The notes beneath the pieces were generated by a model. The model saw only the letters and a program-made list of their open reading frames with translations. It had not been told where the DNA came from and did not search any database. Shown piece by piece: positions 23,725 to 36,829 of a DNA stretch of 64,000 nt. The stretch lies in assembly GCA_025677815.1 (NCBI GenBank), contig JAIXMP010000006.1, positions 1 to 64,000 of the forward strand, in the 5' to 3' direction. Position 1 is the first letter of the stretch; the number at the start of each line of letters is the position of its first letter. The position numbers and the translations under genes were made by a program. Origin of the DNA: Phascolomyces articulosus. Lineage: Eukaryota; Mucoromycota; Mucoromycetes; Mucorales; Lichtheimiaceae.

Positions 23725-26700
23725 TTATTGCTATTGTTATTAATTTTGGGCTATTCAACAAAAAAAAAAATTGTAATTTTTACCCTATTATTGGTATCTT
23801 CACAGGCTGAATATTTACAAAATGGTGTTACGTTTTGTATCGTATTATCTGAGTTGGTATTTCTGTGGTTGCTTTTTCGATGTAATATTTAATTGTTGAT
23901 AATACTCTTCTTTATTAATCGACGTCCTTTCCTACGTGTTTCCCGTTGAGCTTGTAATAAAAATAGTTCATGGATGGGATGAGATAAATCTCTTTGTTTG
24001 CTTTATTTTATTCCTTCTCAGCACGATGAGAAAGTAATTTGGATCATTCAATTTAAAATATAAAATGTGAATAGATAAAAAAAATAGACATGTAAAAAAA
24101 AAAAGAAATGAGAATATTTTTAAACTGTTATAATCAGAAGGTGATAGAAGGTTGCTGTGATGAAGTTGTGAATTATTTGGATTATATAATATAATAAGAA
24201 AAATAATAGCAAAAATAAATATTAAGAAGCAACAAGGAAAGGTGGAGGAATAAAAGCAATGGCGCCAGAAAGGGTTTATATATTTAGCGTAATTTTCCAA
24301 TACGGCTTGTACTGCTTTGTATATGGTCACAACACCCAAGAAATCAATATTAGGTACAACATCTTTCCCCCATAATTTGAATTAGTTGCGGCTGTTATTT
24401 TAAATCCTTATATTGGGGGAAAAAAAGAAGTTAGGTAAACTTTACGTGCACAAAAGTAGCTGGTGGAATTTAATATTATATACTAACCTCTTGTGCATTA
24501 TAACCTGCTGTTAAATTATTATTCAGAGCAAATACATTTTTGCTGCGTACAAAATGTAGTATGGTCTTCCAAGTTTTACTAGTTTATAGTTCATTAATAA
24601 TAAATAATCACTATAAAGAATGCTGAAGTTACAAAATGTTGTGTTACATGTTTATTTTAAGCCAAAAAATACTGAATAATGGGCTTTACTCGTTGCTCTT
24701 TATATACCCCTGCAAACCAATATTCAAAATTCCAAAAAGAGGCACTGGATGACTACCACTACGATACATCAATTTAATAGGTACGCGTAATACACAAAGT
24801 ACATTTTACAAAAAATATACTGTACATCCACGTTGTGTAAACACTCCCTTGTAACAATGATAATATTATTTATAGATAACGTGGGCGTCGGTGCAGTATG
24901 TAAATTCTATGATGTATAAGCCGAAAAGAAATAGAATCTCAACTGTTCTATTTTTTCTTTATCAACTTCATATATTACATGATACTTTTTATTATACATA
25001 ACAACTAGTTTGGTCATTGAGACGAAAAGTATTACATTCACAACCCTTATGACACGTCTTTGCAAAAATGTGTTAGTTGATACTAACGAGTATTCAAAGC
25101 GCGTAATATGGAAGGGGATAAAATTAAAAAATAATAATATATAAATTATTTAGACTGTTGAATAGTGATTGATATAGATTACGTATACTCCTATTCTTTG
25201 ATATACACTTGTCCTATTCGTCCATTCTTTTTTGGTCTTTTTAATTATTAATCCAGATGAGTAGATACGATGGAGTACATGTATGAAATGCATGATAATT
25301 GATTGTTATTTGGTATTACACAAGGCTTTAAAAGAGAAGATGGGTGTCAGATGTCCATCACATATATTTGATAGCTCATCATTATGCACCAGCTTATTTT
25401 TTTTTTATATGATTGTTTATCTATGCTGTAATACATCAAATCCTTTCTTGGTCTTCACACCAAAACTTCAGTAAATATTTTGCGCATTTGATTAATAAAA
25501 TAATTATTATAGAGTTGTTTGCATTGAAAAAAAAAGAGTTGTGAAAAACATATCAAATATTACCCTCTCTTCTTGCAGAAACCAGCAGTGATTCAATTCT
25601 ACTGCTATTTTATGAAATAAATTTAGCGTATTACTTTTTCTTCTGTGTTTTGATACTCAACCATCTATCAGTCGATTATTATCCGTTATTCTTATATTTT
25701 TTAATGTGCTAAAAGTAATTAATATCGGGGTAAATGTAGAATGATGTTCATGAGCAGCTATGAATTGTATAATAGATACTGTAGTATCCCAGCTACTGAT
25801 AATGGTACCCATACCATATTGTTGTTAGATCAGGTCCCAAAAGGTGAACCGTTTTCAAATGATAGAATTCGAGTATTAACGTTACTTTGATTGTTTGTGG
25901 TTCAAAGTCTGAAATATAGCATAGTAGACGAAGTTGTATTTTATCGTTCTTGACGGTTATTACGTAATAAAAACAGTATCTATAAATGAATTTTTAAAAT
26001 AAGTGATCTTAGCGTAGGAAATATGTATGTTGGTCTGTCAGTGCTCGTTAACTTTTACCTTTCTTATTTTCACAAAAAAAAAAAGACTAATTCCACTGAA
26101 ATTAACGGAGATCCACTGCAATGCGAATAAGTCATGTTTTTAGACTTCATAATAATTCATTTTGGTTGATAGTTTGTTAGTATCTGTTGTATGTCTTTTA
26201 GAAATGATGTAGGTGAATTCCATTGATCACTCTTTCCATATTCATGATGGATCTCATCAAATGTATTTGACTACTTGTGATCTTTGGTGTATAATTAGTA
26301 GGTTTTAGTAATATGATATCCCTTTACTCAAACATCCCAATGACCTTGGATTAGAGGAAGCACCAACATCGTTATTGAATATAGATAATACGCCATAAAT
26401 TTTCAATGGAAGGTCCAAATTCAATTGACTGATTATCCCAGCCAGCTCTTTTAATCAAATAATAAATATAGCTTCTTCTTTAATCAAAGAGGGAGCCGTG
26501 GCACACTGTAACTCGTGATTAATTAATATTGTTACATAATAATGACACCACTTTATTCATCTGCAAGTAAGCATTTTTTTTGTCATTTGATGTCAGTAAG
26601 TTCCGTATTGTTCATTAAATAAACTATTACAGCAACTTAACTATCAATAATAACAACATAGATATGATGTTACTAACAATCAATTTGGATCAATGACTTA

Positions 26701-27741
26701 TTGTAAGAAAGTGTTGGATACTATTACAGGATAACCCGGAAATTTTACAAAGATAAAATATATGTGATTTTTGAATTAAATAATGGAATATTTAGAATTG
26801 CGTGTCATACAACATAATCAAAACATCACTGCTCAATACAAAAGCGTGTCACCAAGTTGAACTTTGGGTGAAAAATAAAGATAATATGATCGACATAATA
26901 GAAAATATTTCTGTAAGTACTCTTATTAATAACGATGTATTCAGTATGTTAAACATTCCGAAGTTACTTGTAACTATTTATATAATAACTGGAAATTAGT
27001 CCTTGTAATCATTTAACTTAATACTGGTGATTAAGTTAAGAAAGTAAAAAGTATATGTATGAAATGGAGGGGGAAATATCATGGAATAAAAACATATCTT
27101 TTGAAATACCTCAGATATAGAAGTTTCGGCCAGTGAAATCTGAGGAACTTTTTTTGTGATTATGCATTTCTGAATTTGCCTAATAAGCCCACCACTAGAT
27201 ATCTGTACCTCGAAATATGACTGTTCTATGTAATTAACTACGTAGTAAGCAACCATCATACTGGCATTAATGAGCAACAATTCTAAATTTATTAAGAGAG
27301 CATTTATTTGTTTTTATTTTATTGACAACCACGCCATCATCTACATCAATCTTGTACCGATTGATCATCATTTGATTCTAAAACATTCAGCCAAGTAGGT
27401 CCACTATGTACTGCGTGACGAACAAACAAAAAAGTGGGTTGTCATTTTCTAACCCTAAAGTGTTTCAAGTTATGATAGTAGTAATGTCTGCGCGCTCGGA
27501 AGCATTCCGGATTACTGTTGCGCCATGATTATTAGCAATGTGACCTTACATCATCAAAAATCATTAATTCGTTGTAAAGATAAAATACACATCGGTTTTG
27601 CATCATTTAAGAACATACTCGTACTTTTTATTATTATTGGAAAGAGAGTTAACTAATTAATACATTTATATACCAAGATTCAATGATTGTAGGATGTTAA
27701 TTAAATAAATGAGAAGGTTTTTATCCAGGGGAGTCTACTAC
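23725..27741. other. Intergenic region with possible short-chain dehydrogenase relic
   Basis: About 4 kb with no intact gene. The only protein-like stretch is at about 24250-24400 on the minus strand (listed separately). Elsewhere frames are short and AT-driven. Confidence 0.5.
24250..24400 (-). pseudogene. Possible short-chain dehydrogenase/reductase fragment
   Basis: The minus-strand frame reads a stretch resembling the SDR segment that follows the catalytic-loop region (NIDFLGVVTIYKAVQAVL, compare the family pattern N-hydrophobic-x-G-V-x-x-x-x-x-A-V). It is preceded by a stop and followed by unrelated low-complexity sequence. No Rossmann glycine motif or YxxxK is found nearby. At best a small relic; it may be a chance resemblance. 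Confidence 0.2.
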
Positions 27742-30013
27742 TTAAGAAAATCGAGGTAATCTACCACTAACGTCTATGTATTCCAAACCTAAAGATATCT
27801 GAATGTGTTCCTCTTTTGCAAGATCAACTAATTCATCTTCATCTATTTGATAGCAATCATTGATTATTACTTTTTTCAATTTTTGAGTACGTTTGATCAT
27901 CTGTCGAATACCCTCTGTGGTCACATTCTCTAAGTCTTTAAACTTTATCTTTGTACAGTCCAAAGAAAGAATCGTCGAATCGGTGACTGTGAAAAGGTGT
28001 TGAAGGACCAGCGTTTCAAGTTTTGATGGTAAAAAAGATCCATCCATGCTACTCAAGACTGAATCCATATCCAATGAATCGATGTAATCGAGCCCTGCCA
28101 AACGTATCGTTTTCAAATGATTGATTTTGAAAAGTGCTTTTATTGTTTCTGGTTGAGGGCCAAAAATATAGCATAGGTGTACGTGTTGCAATGTCAATGC
28201 AATTTTGATTCTTACATGATGTAAAATTTTTTTTCGTAATGTACTGTCGTTTACAGCTATATTATCCTGTACATATTCACATACATTTTCCATGGACAAT
28301 GATCGTAGTGTAGGTAGCAATGTAATTGCACTAAGGATAGTATTTGCTATATGTTGTAGTTCAAATAGAAAGATTTCTTCCAATGAGGGACATTGACGGA
28401 TGATCGCTGAGAATATTCCTTTCGTTTCTTGTGTAAAGGACAGTTTTATGTATCGAAGGCTGGGTAATTGGATATTGATAAACGGACTCCATTTATCCGG
28501 TGTATTATCATGTTTGTTGACTAATATTGAGAGGGCCTCCACTTTTTGTTCCATATTATTGAGTATCGGCAAAAGTGTTTGTGCAGTTGTATTATAACAA
28601 TTTTGAGTATCAATCGAATATTTAAAATGTATCTTATTAATCGGTAAATAATCATCATCGAGTGATATATGGGTAGCATCTGGATAGTGTGGGTTGATGG
28701 TTATATGGCGTAGATGTTTTCCATATTGTTGAATTTCTTGAAAAGGATATAAATCTAGATCTCTGATTGTGAGATCTTGTAAGTTGACCGCAAGTTCCAA
28801 TGCGCGTTTGATATCCTCGTTTTCAGAGTGATCTGCACATATTCGAAGGTGTGTTAATGATGGGTATGACTGCTGCTTCTGTTGATATTCAGTATCCCAA
28901 AATCATTTAGGAGCACAACTACTAGAACAAAGCAACTTGAGATTTGGGCAAATATCAAGTATTTCATTAAGAGGTGGTAAGGTTTTTTGTACAAGAATTA
29001 CTTCTTCCAATGAGCTGTAAGAACTTTTCAATAGCTTTGTTACCTATTCTGGGCAAATTGTTGTGTCTACATTATGTGGATGATGTCAAGCCCTTCAGAA
29101 ATTTAGCACAATGTACTTACAATCGGTATAGATAGCAAAAAAAAAAAAATCGTGTAAGCTTACCAACAACAAGTGACCGAAGATGGTAGAATGATACATT
29201 ATCCAACATGCCATATATCCCATATTTCTCCCCATCATACACTCGGAGCTCCAGATTCTTTACCCGAGCACTGAGTTGCTGAAGATATTTGTAATATAGA
29301 CTTGATTGCATTTCTCCTTCTATCCTTTTATGATCTCGAAACGTCAATTTAAGTGTACTTGTTGTTGGGCACTGAGTAATATGCTGTCGCCAATGACGTG
29401 CTACATCCATACAGTTGAGAATATCATCCAAACTGAGCTTATCCAATATAAGTGTAATAATATCGTGCGGTAACCGACTCATTAAATCAGCTCTACCCTG
29501 GAGTCTGTGTGCAGCTCTTTGTCGGAGCCTTTTCAATTCTTCACATCCTTACATACCCCACTGCGAATACCAATAAATATTCGGTACGTCAATCAAACGA
29601 TCAGACGTTTCAATTACGTCTAACATTCTCTGGTCCTTGAAAAGAAACCGAGCCATATGAACGAACCTTCGTGTCTCGCCTAAAAATGTCATTTCTAGGG
29701 ATTTAGCATCGGTGTATGCTTTATAAAATTCACCTTGATCATTGTACGCCTTCATTCTAATGGCCAATAACATGTTTTTGATCTCCATTAAATCTTTCAG
29801 TGCCTTTGTTGAATGCGCTATTGCAGTATGGAGATGGCCTTCATTATATGCCAGCTTGGCGAGATTTAATGAATCAATAAAATGATTTAGAAAGGAGGAA
29901 TCCACGTCATATTCCAAATATTCCTCATAATTTTGAGGTATATAAGGTAATGATTCTATTGGAAATGATAAAGTTTTTTTGAGTGAAACAAGAATTAGGT
30001 AGGACTTTATCAA
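27742..30013 (-). pseudogene. Degenerate TPR/F-box/LRR protein gene
   Basis: Read right to left on the minus strand, the order is: a TPR-like helical segment (30013-29549; LNLAKLAYNEGHLHTAIAHS), an F-box (near 29480-29380; MSRLPHDIITLILDKLSLDD), then leucine-rich repeats (28800-27742; over 340 codons, e.g. LRYIKLSFTQETKG). This is the layout of Pof3/Dia2-like SCF substrate receptors. The frame is broken. A TAA occurs at 29551-29549, which a 48-nt intron (29552-29505, GTAAGG...ACACAG) could remove. Between 29117 and 28800 there is no single open frame, and a TGA at 28905-28903 interrupts the first repeats. A plausible intron (GTAAGC) after the F-box exon does not repair the later stops. Most likely a decaying member of a multigene family; an undetected complex splicing pattern is the alternative. 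Confidence 0.65.
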
Positions 30014-32637
30014 AATTATTTCTTACGTACCTTATTTATAGTAGCGAAATCAACCGTGTGGCATGGATATGCTTACTTGAAGGGAATGAGTTTTTTTTTT
30101 TTTTTCCAAAACTAGTAGTAAAAATAGTGCTAGGTAAATACCTTTTTAGACTGAATGAAAAAGTTTTTATATAGCACTTTACAACACTCGCTGATAAATC
30201 CATAATAGTAAAATTACATATAAAAGTCAATCAAATATCTTGAGGGAAATATGATAAAGTACTGTTTATTATCTTGTATAATGATACCATGAAAGTGAAC
30301 AAAAGATGTGTAGAAATAAGAGAAAAGTAAATTTGGTCCTATGCACATTTGTAACTGGTAGCCATTGTACAGCTCCTATTAGAAACTTCTAATTAATTAA
30401 TTAATAATAATAATAATAATAACAAAAGTACCAGTGCCATACGCTACGAAATAATATACACAAATTCTTCCAAGCAATAGCAGATTTAAATACAGTAGAG
30501 TGGTGGTACCTGCATCATTCTTTACAATATCGTAAGAAGCGGTGTGATATTGGAAAAGAAAATTTTCATTTTACCGTATAATGATTTGTTCATCTATGAT
30601 CCATTTCATGAAGTCCGGTAATTTTTCGGTCAAACTATGGCAGTGTTAAAATGCCTGGCGCCAATCGTATTAAAAGTTAAGAAATGGCTCTTGGGCAATG
30701 AAATAACTATTTCCTGCGTCGATACCAAGCTGGAAAAGCAAATCTGAAAATGATCCACATCTTTCCTTTCAAATATCTATAAAGGATAATTAAGACAAAC
30801 CATTCGATTTTGTCTCAAATGTGCAATAAAGCAAATAGAACCAAGCTATGGCAGAGGATAATAGTGTTTTTTTTTAAAAAAAAAAATGACATAAGATTAC
30901 ATTCGTAATAATATGTTGCTTAATAGCAACTTACTGATTAAAACCGTTAAAAGATTACTTTATATCATTGTGGTTTATCAATATAACAATACATGTAACA
31001 TAATCTAAATTTGTTCTCAAATGAATACGTTAATTTATATATTAAGCTGATGACTTTGATTAGAGTTTGGAAACAATCGACGCATGTCTACTGTTCTCTC
31101 GAATTATTCGTATTATATTGCATATAAAGTGCAACCAAATGAATCTCTCATGTTCTCTCTCTCATATTATTCTCTTACGTATCATCCTCATAAAAAAATA
31201 ATATTGATATATATAACAGTTTACTATATTGGCATCAGTTGTTCCTTTCCATATTGAACGACAATAATTACTGATTTTTAATATGTTGTTTGTGGTGATC
31301 AATCATAGTATAAGATATTTCAAGAGAAGGTTTTCTTTTTTTTTTTCCTTCTTCTTCTTTGGCCACCCAATAGCTCTTTTTTGGTAAGTTATGAAAGTAT
31401 CACAAAAGGAAGTGGATTATACCTGATGGTTGTAAAGAAAGTTATACTTTACTAATAAGCAAAAAATATATTACGATAAAGGGAGGAGCGTCCATGAGTT
31501 AAACCCTAAATCGAACATGCCTGCTTTGGTGGGATGCGTTGCTGGTGCAGCCACAGTCTCGTATAGTAAGTTTTATTTTTCTCATTTTGAACTGAATAAA
31601 AAGTAGGAATAGGTAGTACCTTTTATCATTTAACACAACTAATATTCATCTATTTATCTCTAGTTGCTTCGTGCTGGTGTGGGTGCCTCACGTAAGTAAT
31701 AAACAACGCAAGAATTTTTTTTAACTACACATGTTTTATTTGCCTAAACTATGTATCACTATTTATTGATAACAGCATCATATTACATGAAGCATAGGGT
31801 CAAAAAACAATGTCCATTTATAGATAGACTCACTATATAATGTATAAGGAAAAAATATAGATAGGTATGCTGGTCATAATGATGATGAAAAAAGAGTGAA
31901 ACGCTGCTGTTGCAAAATATTGCGCTTTTGATGACATGTAATCTTCTAGAGCTTATTATTTGTACTGTTGGATTTAGTTCTGTGAGACAAATAAAACATA
32001 CTGACTAGATACAAAACAACACATCTTCCTTATTAGTTTAGTGTTCTCAATAGGTACGGTTCTATATATGTATATTAGTGGTAAATAATTACATATAAAT
32101 CTCAATAATTGGCCAAATTAATGCAAAAGGTAGAAAAGGGGACATTATTTCAATACTTATGTAATTCGTTCCATTAGCAAGATATACGCTTGTTTCTCAA
32201 ATGTAAAAACATCAAATTACGAAGAAAACAATAATGATCTTCATCGGTAATAAACCCGGCGTTTTCAGCAACCTCACTTTTGATATATGATAACAGTAAA
32301 AGAAAGTATAAAAAGGAAACATATTCATAATGCTATCAGATGAATAAAACAAAGAATATTTATTATACGACAAGGCAATAAGAATCAAAAATAATGCTTG
32401 TCTATTCTTTAGTTGTAAACGATAGAAAAGATACCAAAGTCTTATGAAAAGAAAACGATATAAGAAAAGATAGCCTTAGCACTTGTTTATATAAAAGGAA
32501 TTCATCAAAATATTGGATCAAATACATCGAAATGGCCCGGTCCGATTAGAATTTGTTAATAACACCGCGAGAGAGCAATGAATGCTGTAGATTTTTTCTT
32601 CTCTCTTTTCTATTTTTTTTTTCTCTCTCTAAAAAAA
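30014..32637. other. Intergenic region with possible truncated Serinc-like exons
   Basis: About 2.6 kb without an intact gene. A (TAA)n/(TTAA)n stretch lies near 30391-30423, and a poly-T/poly-A inverted pair lies near 30867-30886. Two small exon-like pieces at 31517-31691 are listed separately. The 32.0-32.6 kb part shows nothing beyond the probable promoter of the next gene. Confidence 0.5.
31517..31691 (+). pseudogene. Two exon-like pieces resembling the N-terminus of a serine-incorporator (TMS1/Serinc) protein
   Basis: An ATG frame MPALVGCVAGAATVSY (31517-31565) ends at a GTAAGT donor. A CTCTAG acceptor at 31663 opens a second frame that joins in phase to give IASCWCGCLT, ending at another GTAAGT donor (31692). 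The Gly/Ala start followed by a Cys-rich cluster is reminiscent of Serinc/TMS1 N-termini. None of the multiple transmembrane segments of that family occur in the next kilobase, so if real it is a truncated remnant. Family assignment is a guess from a very short sequence. Confidence 0.22.
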
Positions 32638-34472
32638 ATGAGTAATACTCAACATCTTAATACCCTATGTCTTTACCAAAAGCTAGAACAATTATTAATA
32701 ACATTAATATTAATACATTTATTATCATTATCCATTCGGAACACGGGAGATCAAATGGTGACAACAGGAGTTTTTGCAGCAGATGAAGAACAACTACAAA
32801 TTAATAGTTACAACAATATTACAACAGGTGAGGAGAATAGTTATGACAACGATTTGCCTCAATTGATCCTGAGTCAATATATGGTATCAGTCGACAACGA
32901 ATCAAAGGAATGGTACGAAGACACACGTATGCCTCATAACGAATGGCAAGATTCGATCCTTGCGGTAGTACCATTCCATCATAATTGGGATGTAAATTGA
33001 TGCCATTCTATAATTAAACCAGTTATTTTTCTTCTTTCTTGCTTATTATGATTTAAAAAAATAGGGCATGCATAAATAAAATTATTTTTTTATTAATCAA
33101 TAATATGGAATGTATTTTTTATAGGGCAATTTAGTCTACCTTCATACATCATGCCCTGAAACGCTATCTATCACCGATTTTCCACTCTTGAATAACCAAT
33201 CCACATTTGCAGAACAAATTTTGGACGAAGACTACGATGACAATGGACTATTACGACGAGTCGCTATTATATCTCGTGGTGATACATGTTCTTGGTCCAC
33301 CAAAGTGTCATATGCCCAATCCATTTTGGGCTCTTACAACCTATCATTGGCTGGCATCATTCTATATGATAATGCACCATCAATAGAAAACAAGGATGGT
33401 AGCGGTGATATAAAAAACTGGCCTGAAAATGATCTTCCAAATCAACCTGTTACGCCAGAATCCTCATCGACGATGCCACCAGTGGTTTTTGTAAATCAAG
33501 CCATTGGTCAAATATTAATGCAATCCCTTTATTATGTAAGCAACAGCTTCACAGCCATGTCCAAAGTATTAGTATTGTACGAAAAATTACCATTGGATCC
33601 AAACAGTTATAGGGACAAAAAAGAAGAACCATTGGAAAAAGAACAAAGCAAGGATCGCTTAATTCTGGCTGGTCAGCTGATAGTCAACAGTATAGCAGTC
33701 ATGCTGGTGATTATATTAATTGCTTATGCATGTCATCGATTTCGAAGACGGCAGCAAATACTGGCCGCCCGTCGAATGATGTTGAACAATGGGGATGAAC
33801 ATCATCAACCTACAGAACACGACCGCAATTCGACAACGAATACAAGTTTGATTGACTCAACAACCAGTAGTTTTTTAGCTATCATGAGACAGCGCCATGG
33901 ATCGGTTCAAGATGGACATGAGGATGATCAAGAAGAAGTAGAAGAAGCTGGTATTGGTCGGCAACAATTGGAAAGCAAGTTTCCAAAAATAAACTATGAT
34001 CCATTGATCATACGTAATAGTACTTGTGCTATATGTTTTGAAGATTTCAGCATTCTTCGTCGTAATAATAGTGGTAAAGATAACCGAAATGAAGATGGTA
34101 ATTGTACAACATCAGCAACTATTTCAGATGAAAAATCTAATAATAGCAAGTTATTACGTCGGCTCCAGTGTGGTCATGGGTTCTGTGTTTCATGCATTGG
34201 TAAAACTTCATAGCATTTTGTGAACCTTTTCTCTTTCCCTATTCATTATTTATTTACATACACGTTTACCATTCTTAATAACAGATCCCTGGTTAAGTGA
34301 TAAATCTCGTAATTGCCCTTTATGCAAACGGAATTGTATATACGACTTTTGCGAAGGAATTACCAAACCCGAAAGAGCTCACAGCGGGAATGCTACCACA
34401 TCGTCCCCTTTTTCCATCACACAACATGAACACCATACAACACCAAGAACATCCTCAGAAGTTGATCATTAA
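32638..34472 (+). CDS. PA-TM-RING type transmembrane E3 ubiquitin ligase
   Basis: Exons 32638-32991, 33125-34199 and 34285-34472 join in frame to 538 aa (an in-frame ATG at 32578 would add 20 hydrophobic residues). The order of parts is: an N-terminal hydrophobic signal/anchor (LLITLILIHLLSLSI), a luminal PA domain with the typical core RRVAIISRGDTCSWSTKVSYA and AGIILYDNAPS, one transmembrane segment (about residues 285-305, IAVMLVIILIAYACH) followed by a positively charged RFRRRQQ stop, an acidic cytosolic linker, and a RING finger. The RING reads CAIC - 44 residues - CGHGFCVSC - 11 residues - CPLC, the last pair supplied by exon 3. PA-TM-RING proteins (GRAIL/RNF13 class) act on endosomal or Golgi membranes. 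The first RING loop is oversized with an Asn/Asp/Ser-rich insert. Tail-to-tail with RPAP2, 184 bp apart. Confidence 0.9.
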
Positions 34473-34656
34473 CACCCTTATTAATAATAATGATTATATT
34501 TCTTTTGTCCCACTTTTTCAAATTTTATTGTTATAAATGTATACAAGTTAAAAATATTAACCTAATAAGAAACAGCAAGAAACGAATCTATCTGGATAGT
34601 AATTCATTTTTTATTTTTACATAAATGTTGAAAAAGAAGGGTGAGTGTGTATTTTT

Positions 34657-36561
34657 TTAAGTGCTAGCAACTCGTAAAACTCGAACACATGCACCAACCG
34701 TATCCCCAGTTTCACCAATAGCTTTACAACATGATTCGAAGTTTTGTTGCCATGAATTGTTTTGAATAGCCACATCTGCAAGTGCCTTGAACAATACCAA
34801 AGTCATCATATACGTCTCAGATGGATTCAATACAATCATTGATGCATCAGTAAATCGGAACGTTTGAATCAAATTGATAATATCCGTTTCCAAATTTTCA
34901 GCCAACCCAATCTGTGCACGTACAACCGCATATCTAATAGGCATATAAAATCCATACAGAAAGTTAATAACAGAAATAACATATAATCTACTCATACATA
35001 GTTATTTCCATTTTTTTTAATTCACTTTTCTTATCCTTACGTTTCCAAGATCCGTTCACTGAAAATCTGACTACGCATTAACGATGTTTCATCCCGAGGT
35101 ATATTTTCACTTTCATCACGTAGCAACTCGTGGACATCAATCTTCGCTTGCCGTTTTAATTCTTCAAAGTATTTTCGAGTTGCTTTTGTTGTCAATCGAT
35201 CGGTCATTGTCCAAATTTTACCAAAGAGAGACATTTCAGGGACTTGACGCTTTTTCTTTTTGGATGAGGGTTTTGGTATCTCGGGTATTACGATATTCAC
35301 TGTCTTGGGTGTTATTGGTTTTGGTACAGTTGCATTTTGTTGTTGCTGTTGTGTCGATGATGACGGTGGATTAGGCTGTTTGTTTTGTTGTTCTGGTAGT
35401 ATTGTTTTCTCTTGTTTAATTTCATCTGGTTGATCTGCTTTGATTTCTTTCAACATCATCATTGTTTCCATTGCATTTTCAAACATGGCCTCTTCATCTT
35501 CAAACACAACTGATTCCGAACCGACTGTTGTTGGTGATCCAGGGGGGTTAATACCATCATCATCATCCTGAGTGTTACTTTGATTCATCGTTGTTGATTC
35601 GGTTTGTAAGATCATGGTTGTTGGTAGACCTTGTTCTCCTTGGCTTTTCCGTCGTCGCATTTCAATTCGAAAGCCTTCAATAGCATCATGAACACCATCC
35701 TCTGGAATATTTGGAGGTACCACATTTTGGGAGGTATTTTCAAAGATTCGAATTTCATTACCCGTATCTGTTTCAAACGATTCGGCAGTAACTGGAGCAG
35801 TACTGGAAGATGGGCTTGTAGCTGATGATACCCCTGTCGTTGTAGGCAAGATGGAAACATTCTCCAATAACTTTTGTACATAATCTTGTCGTATTTGATG
35901 GACCGTTTTTGACTTTTGACTCTGCTGCTTTTCTTTTTCTAAAACTTTTCTGTTTATTGTGGGAGGAGAAACAAAGAAGATATTAAGATTAGATTATTAC
36001 TATTTAATTCGCATGAAAAAAAATAACTCCATTTTTTTTTTTTTTTTTTGCTTTTTGATATGAAACTAAAAAAACTTACTTTAAGTCTTGGCTTGGTAAA
36101 ACAATTTGGATCGAAGGCTGAACTTGTAAATCGCGAAACCAAACAGGTTCTTCTGATAATTGCATTCTAAAATACTTTGATTTTTGTAAACATTCATCAG
36201 AGCAATAAGAGGCAAGTTCGGATTGATCAAAGACTTTGCGTTGTGATAAAGAAATGCGATACCGTGGTTGATCTTTGACAGGTGTTCCATTACATAATGG
36301 GTAACCACAGTAATCTTGTACAGCACGTTCTTCAACTACTTCGTCATAGGTTTGGGGTTGTAAGATGGTGGCTGCTTGTCGTAACAAATGAACAGATACT
36401 TGACGTTTTGAAAATAGTTTCTCTTGCCAGGTAAATGCCAGTTGTTGTGCTTGTAACCTTTGTTCTGCACTGGATTTAATCAGTTTTTGCTTGTCTGTTA
36501 AGCCTGGTTTACGGGTAGGTCTTTTAGTGTTTCTGGATTGAGGTTGCTGCTGTTTTTTCAT
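34657..36561 (-). CDS. RPAP2: RPAP2/Rtr1 family RNA polymerase II CTD phosphatase
   Basis: Exons 36561-36080, 35949-35041 and 34987-34657 join in frame to 573 aa. Rtr1/RPAP2 proteins bind RNA polymerase II, help its nuclear import and are linked to removal of Ser5 phosphate from the CTD. The conserved zinc module lies in exon 1: C85 and C90 in DYCGYPLCNGTP, the YRIS and VFD segments, then C120 and C124 in SYCSDECLQKSKYF, followed by EEPVWFRD. The middle part (exon 2) is acidic, Ser/Gln-rich and poorly conserved, with a Lys-rich patch (SSKKKKRQ). The C-terminal exon is helical (TFRFTDASMIVLNPSETY), matching the extended C-terminal domain of longer RPAP2 members rather than short yeast Rtr1. 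First of three closely spaced minus-strand genes (RPAP2, CsbD-like, golgin). Confidence 0.9.
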
Positions 36562-36829
36562 TATAAACGGTATGGATTTTTGATCGATTGACGTGTGAAT
36601 TCGTGTATATGCAATTTTAAAGGAGAAAAAAAGAGCAGAGAAGGTCTCTTTTTATACTTAAGGACGTGAGTGCTACGGCTATGTTTTGAAGCACCGAATA
36701 TTTTTCTTATTAATCACAGTAACATCAGCACAAGCATCATTTAAAATAAAGATTAAAACAATATATTTTTATTATTATTATTAATAATAAAGAGAGTAAT
36801 TGATCAGATTTATTGCTAAGGAAATATTC

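Noticed and set aside
29505..29552. Treating the first stop in the TPR/F-box gene as proof of a pseudogene
   Set aside because: A 48-nt intron with GTAAGG donor and ACACAG acceptor could remove it in frame; the pseudogene call rests on the later breaks at 28.8-29.1 kb instead.
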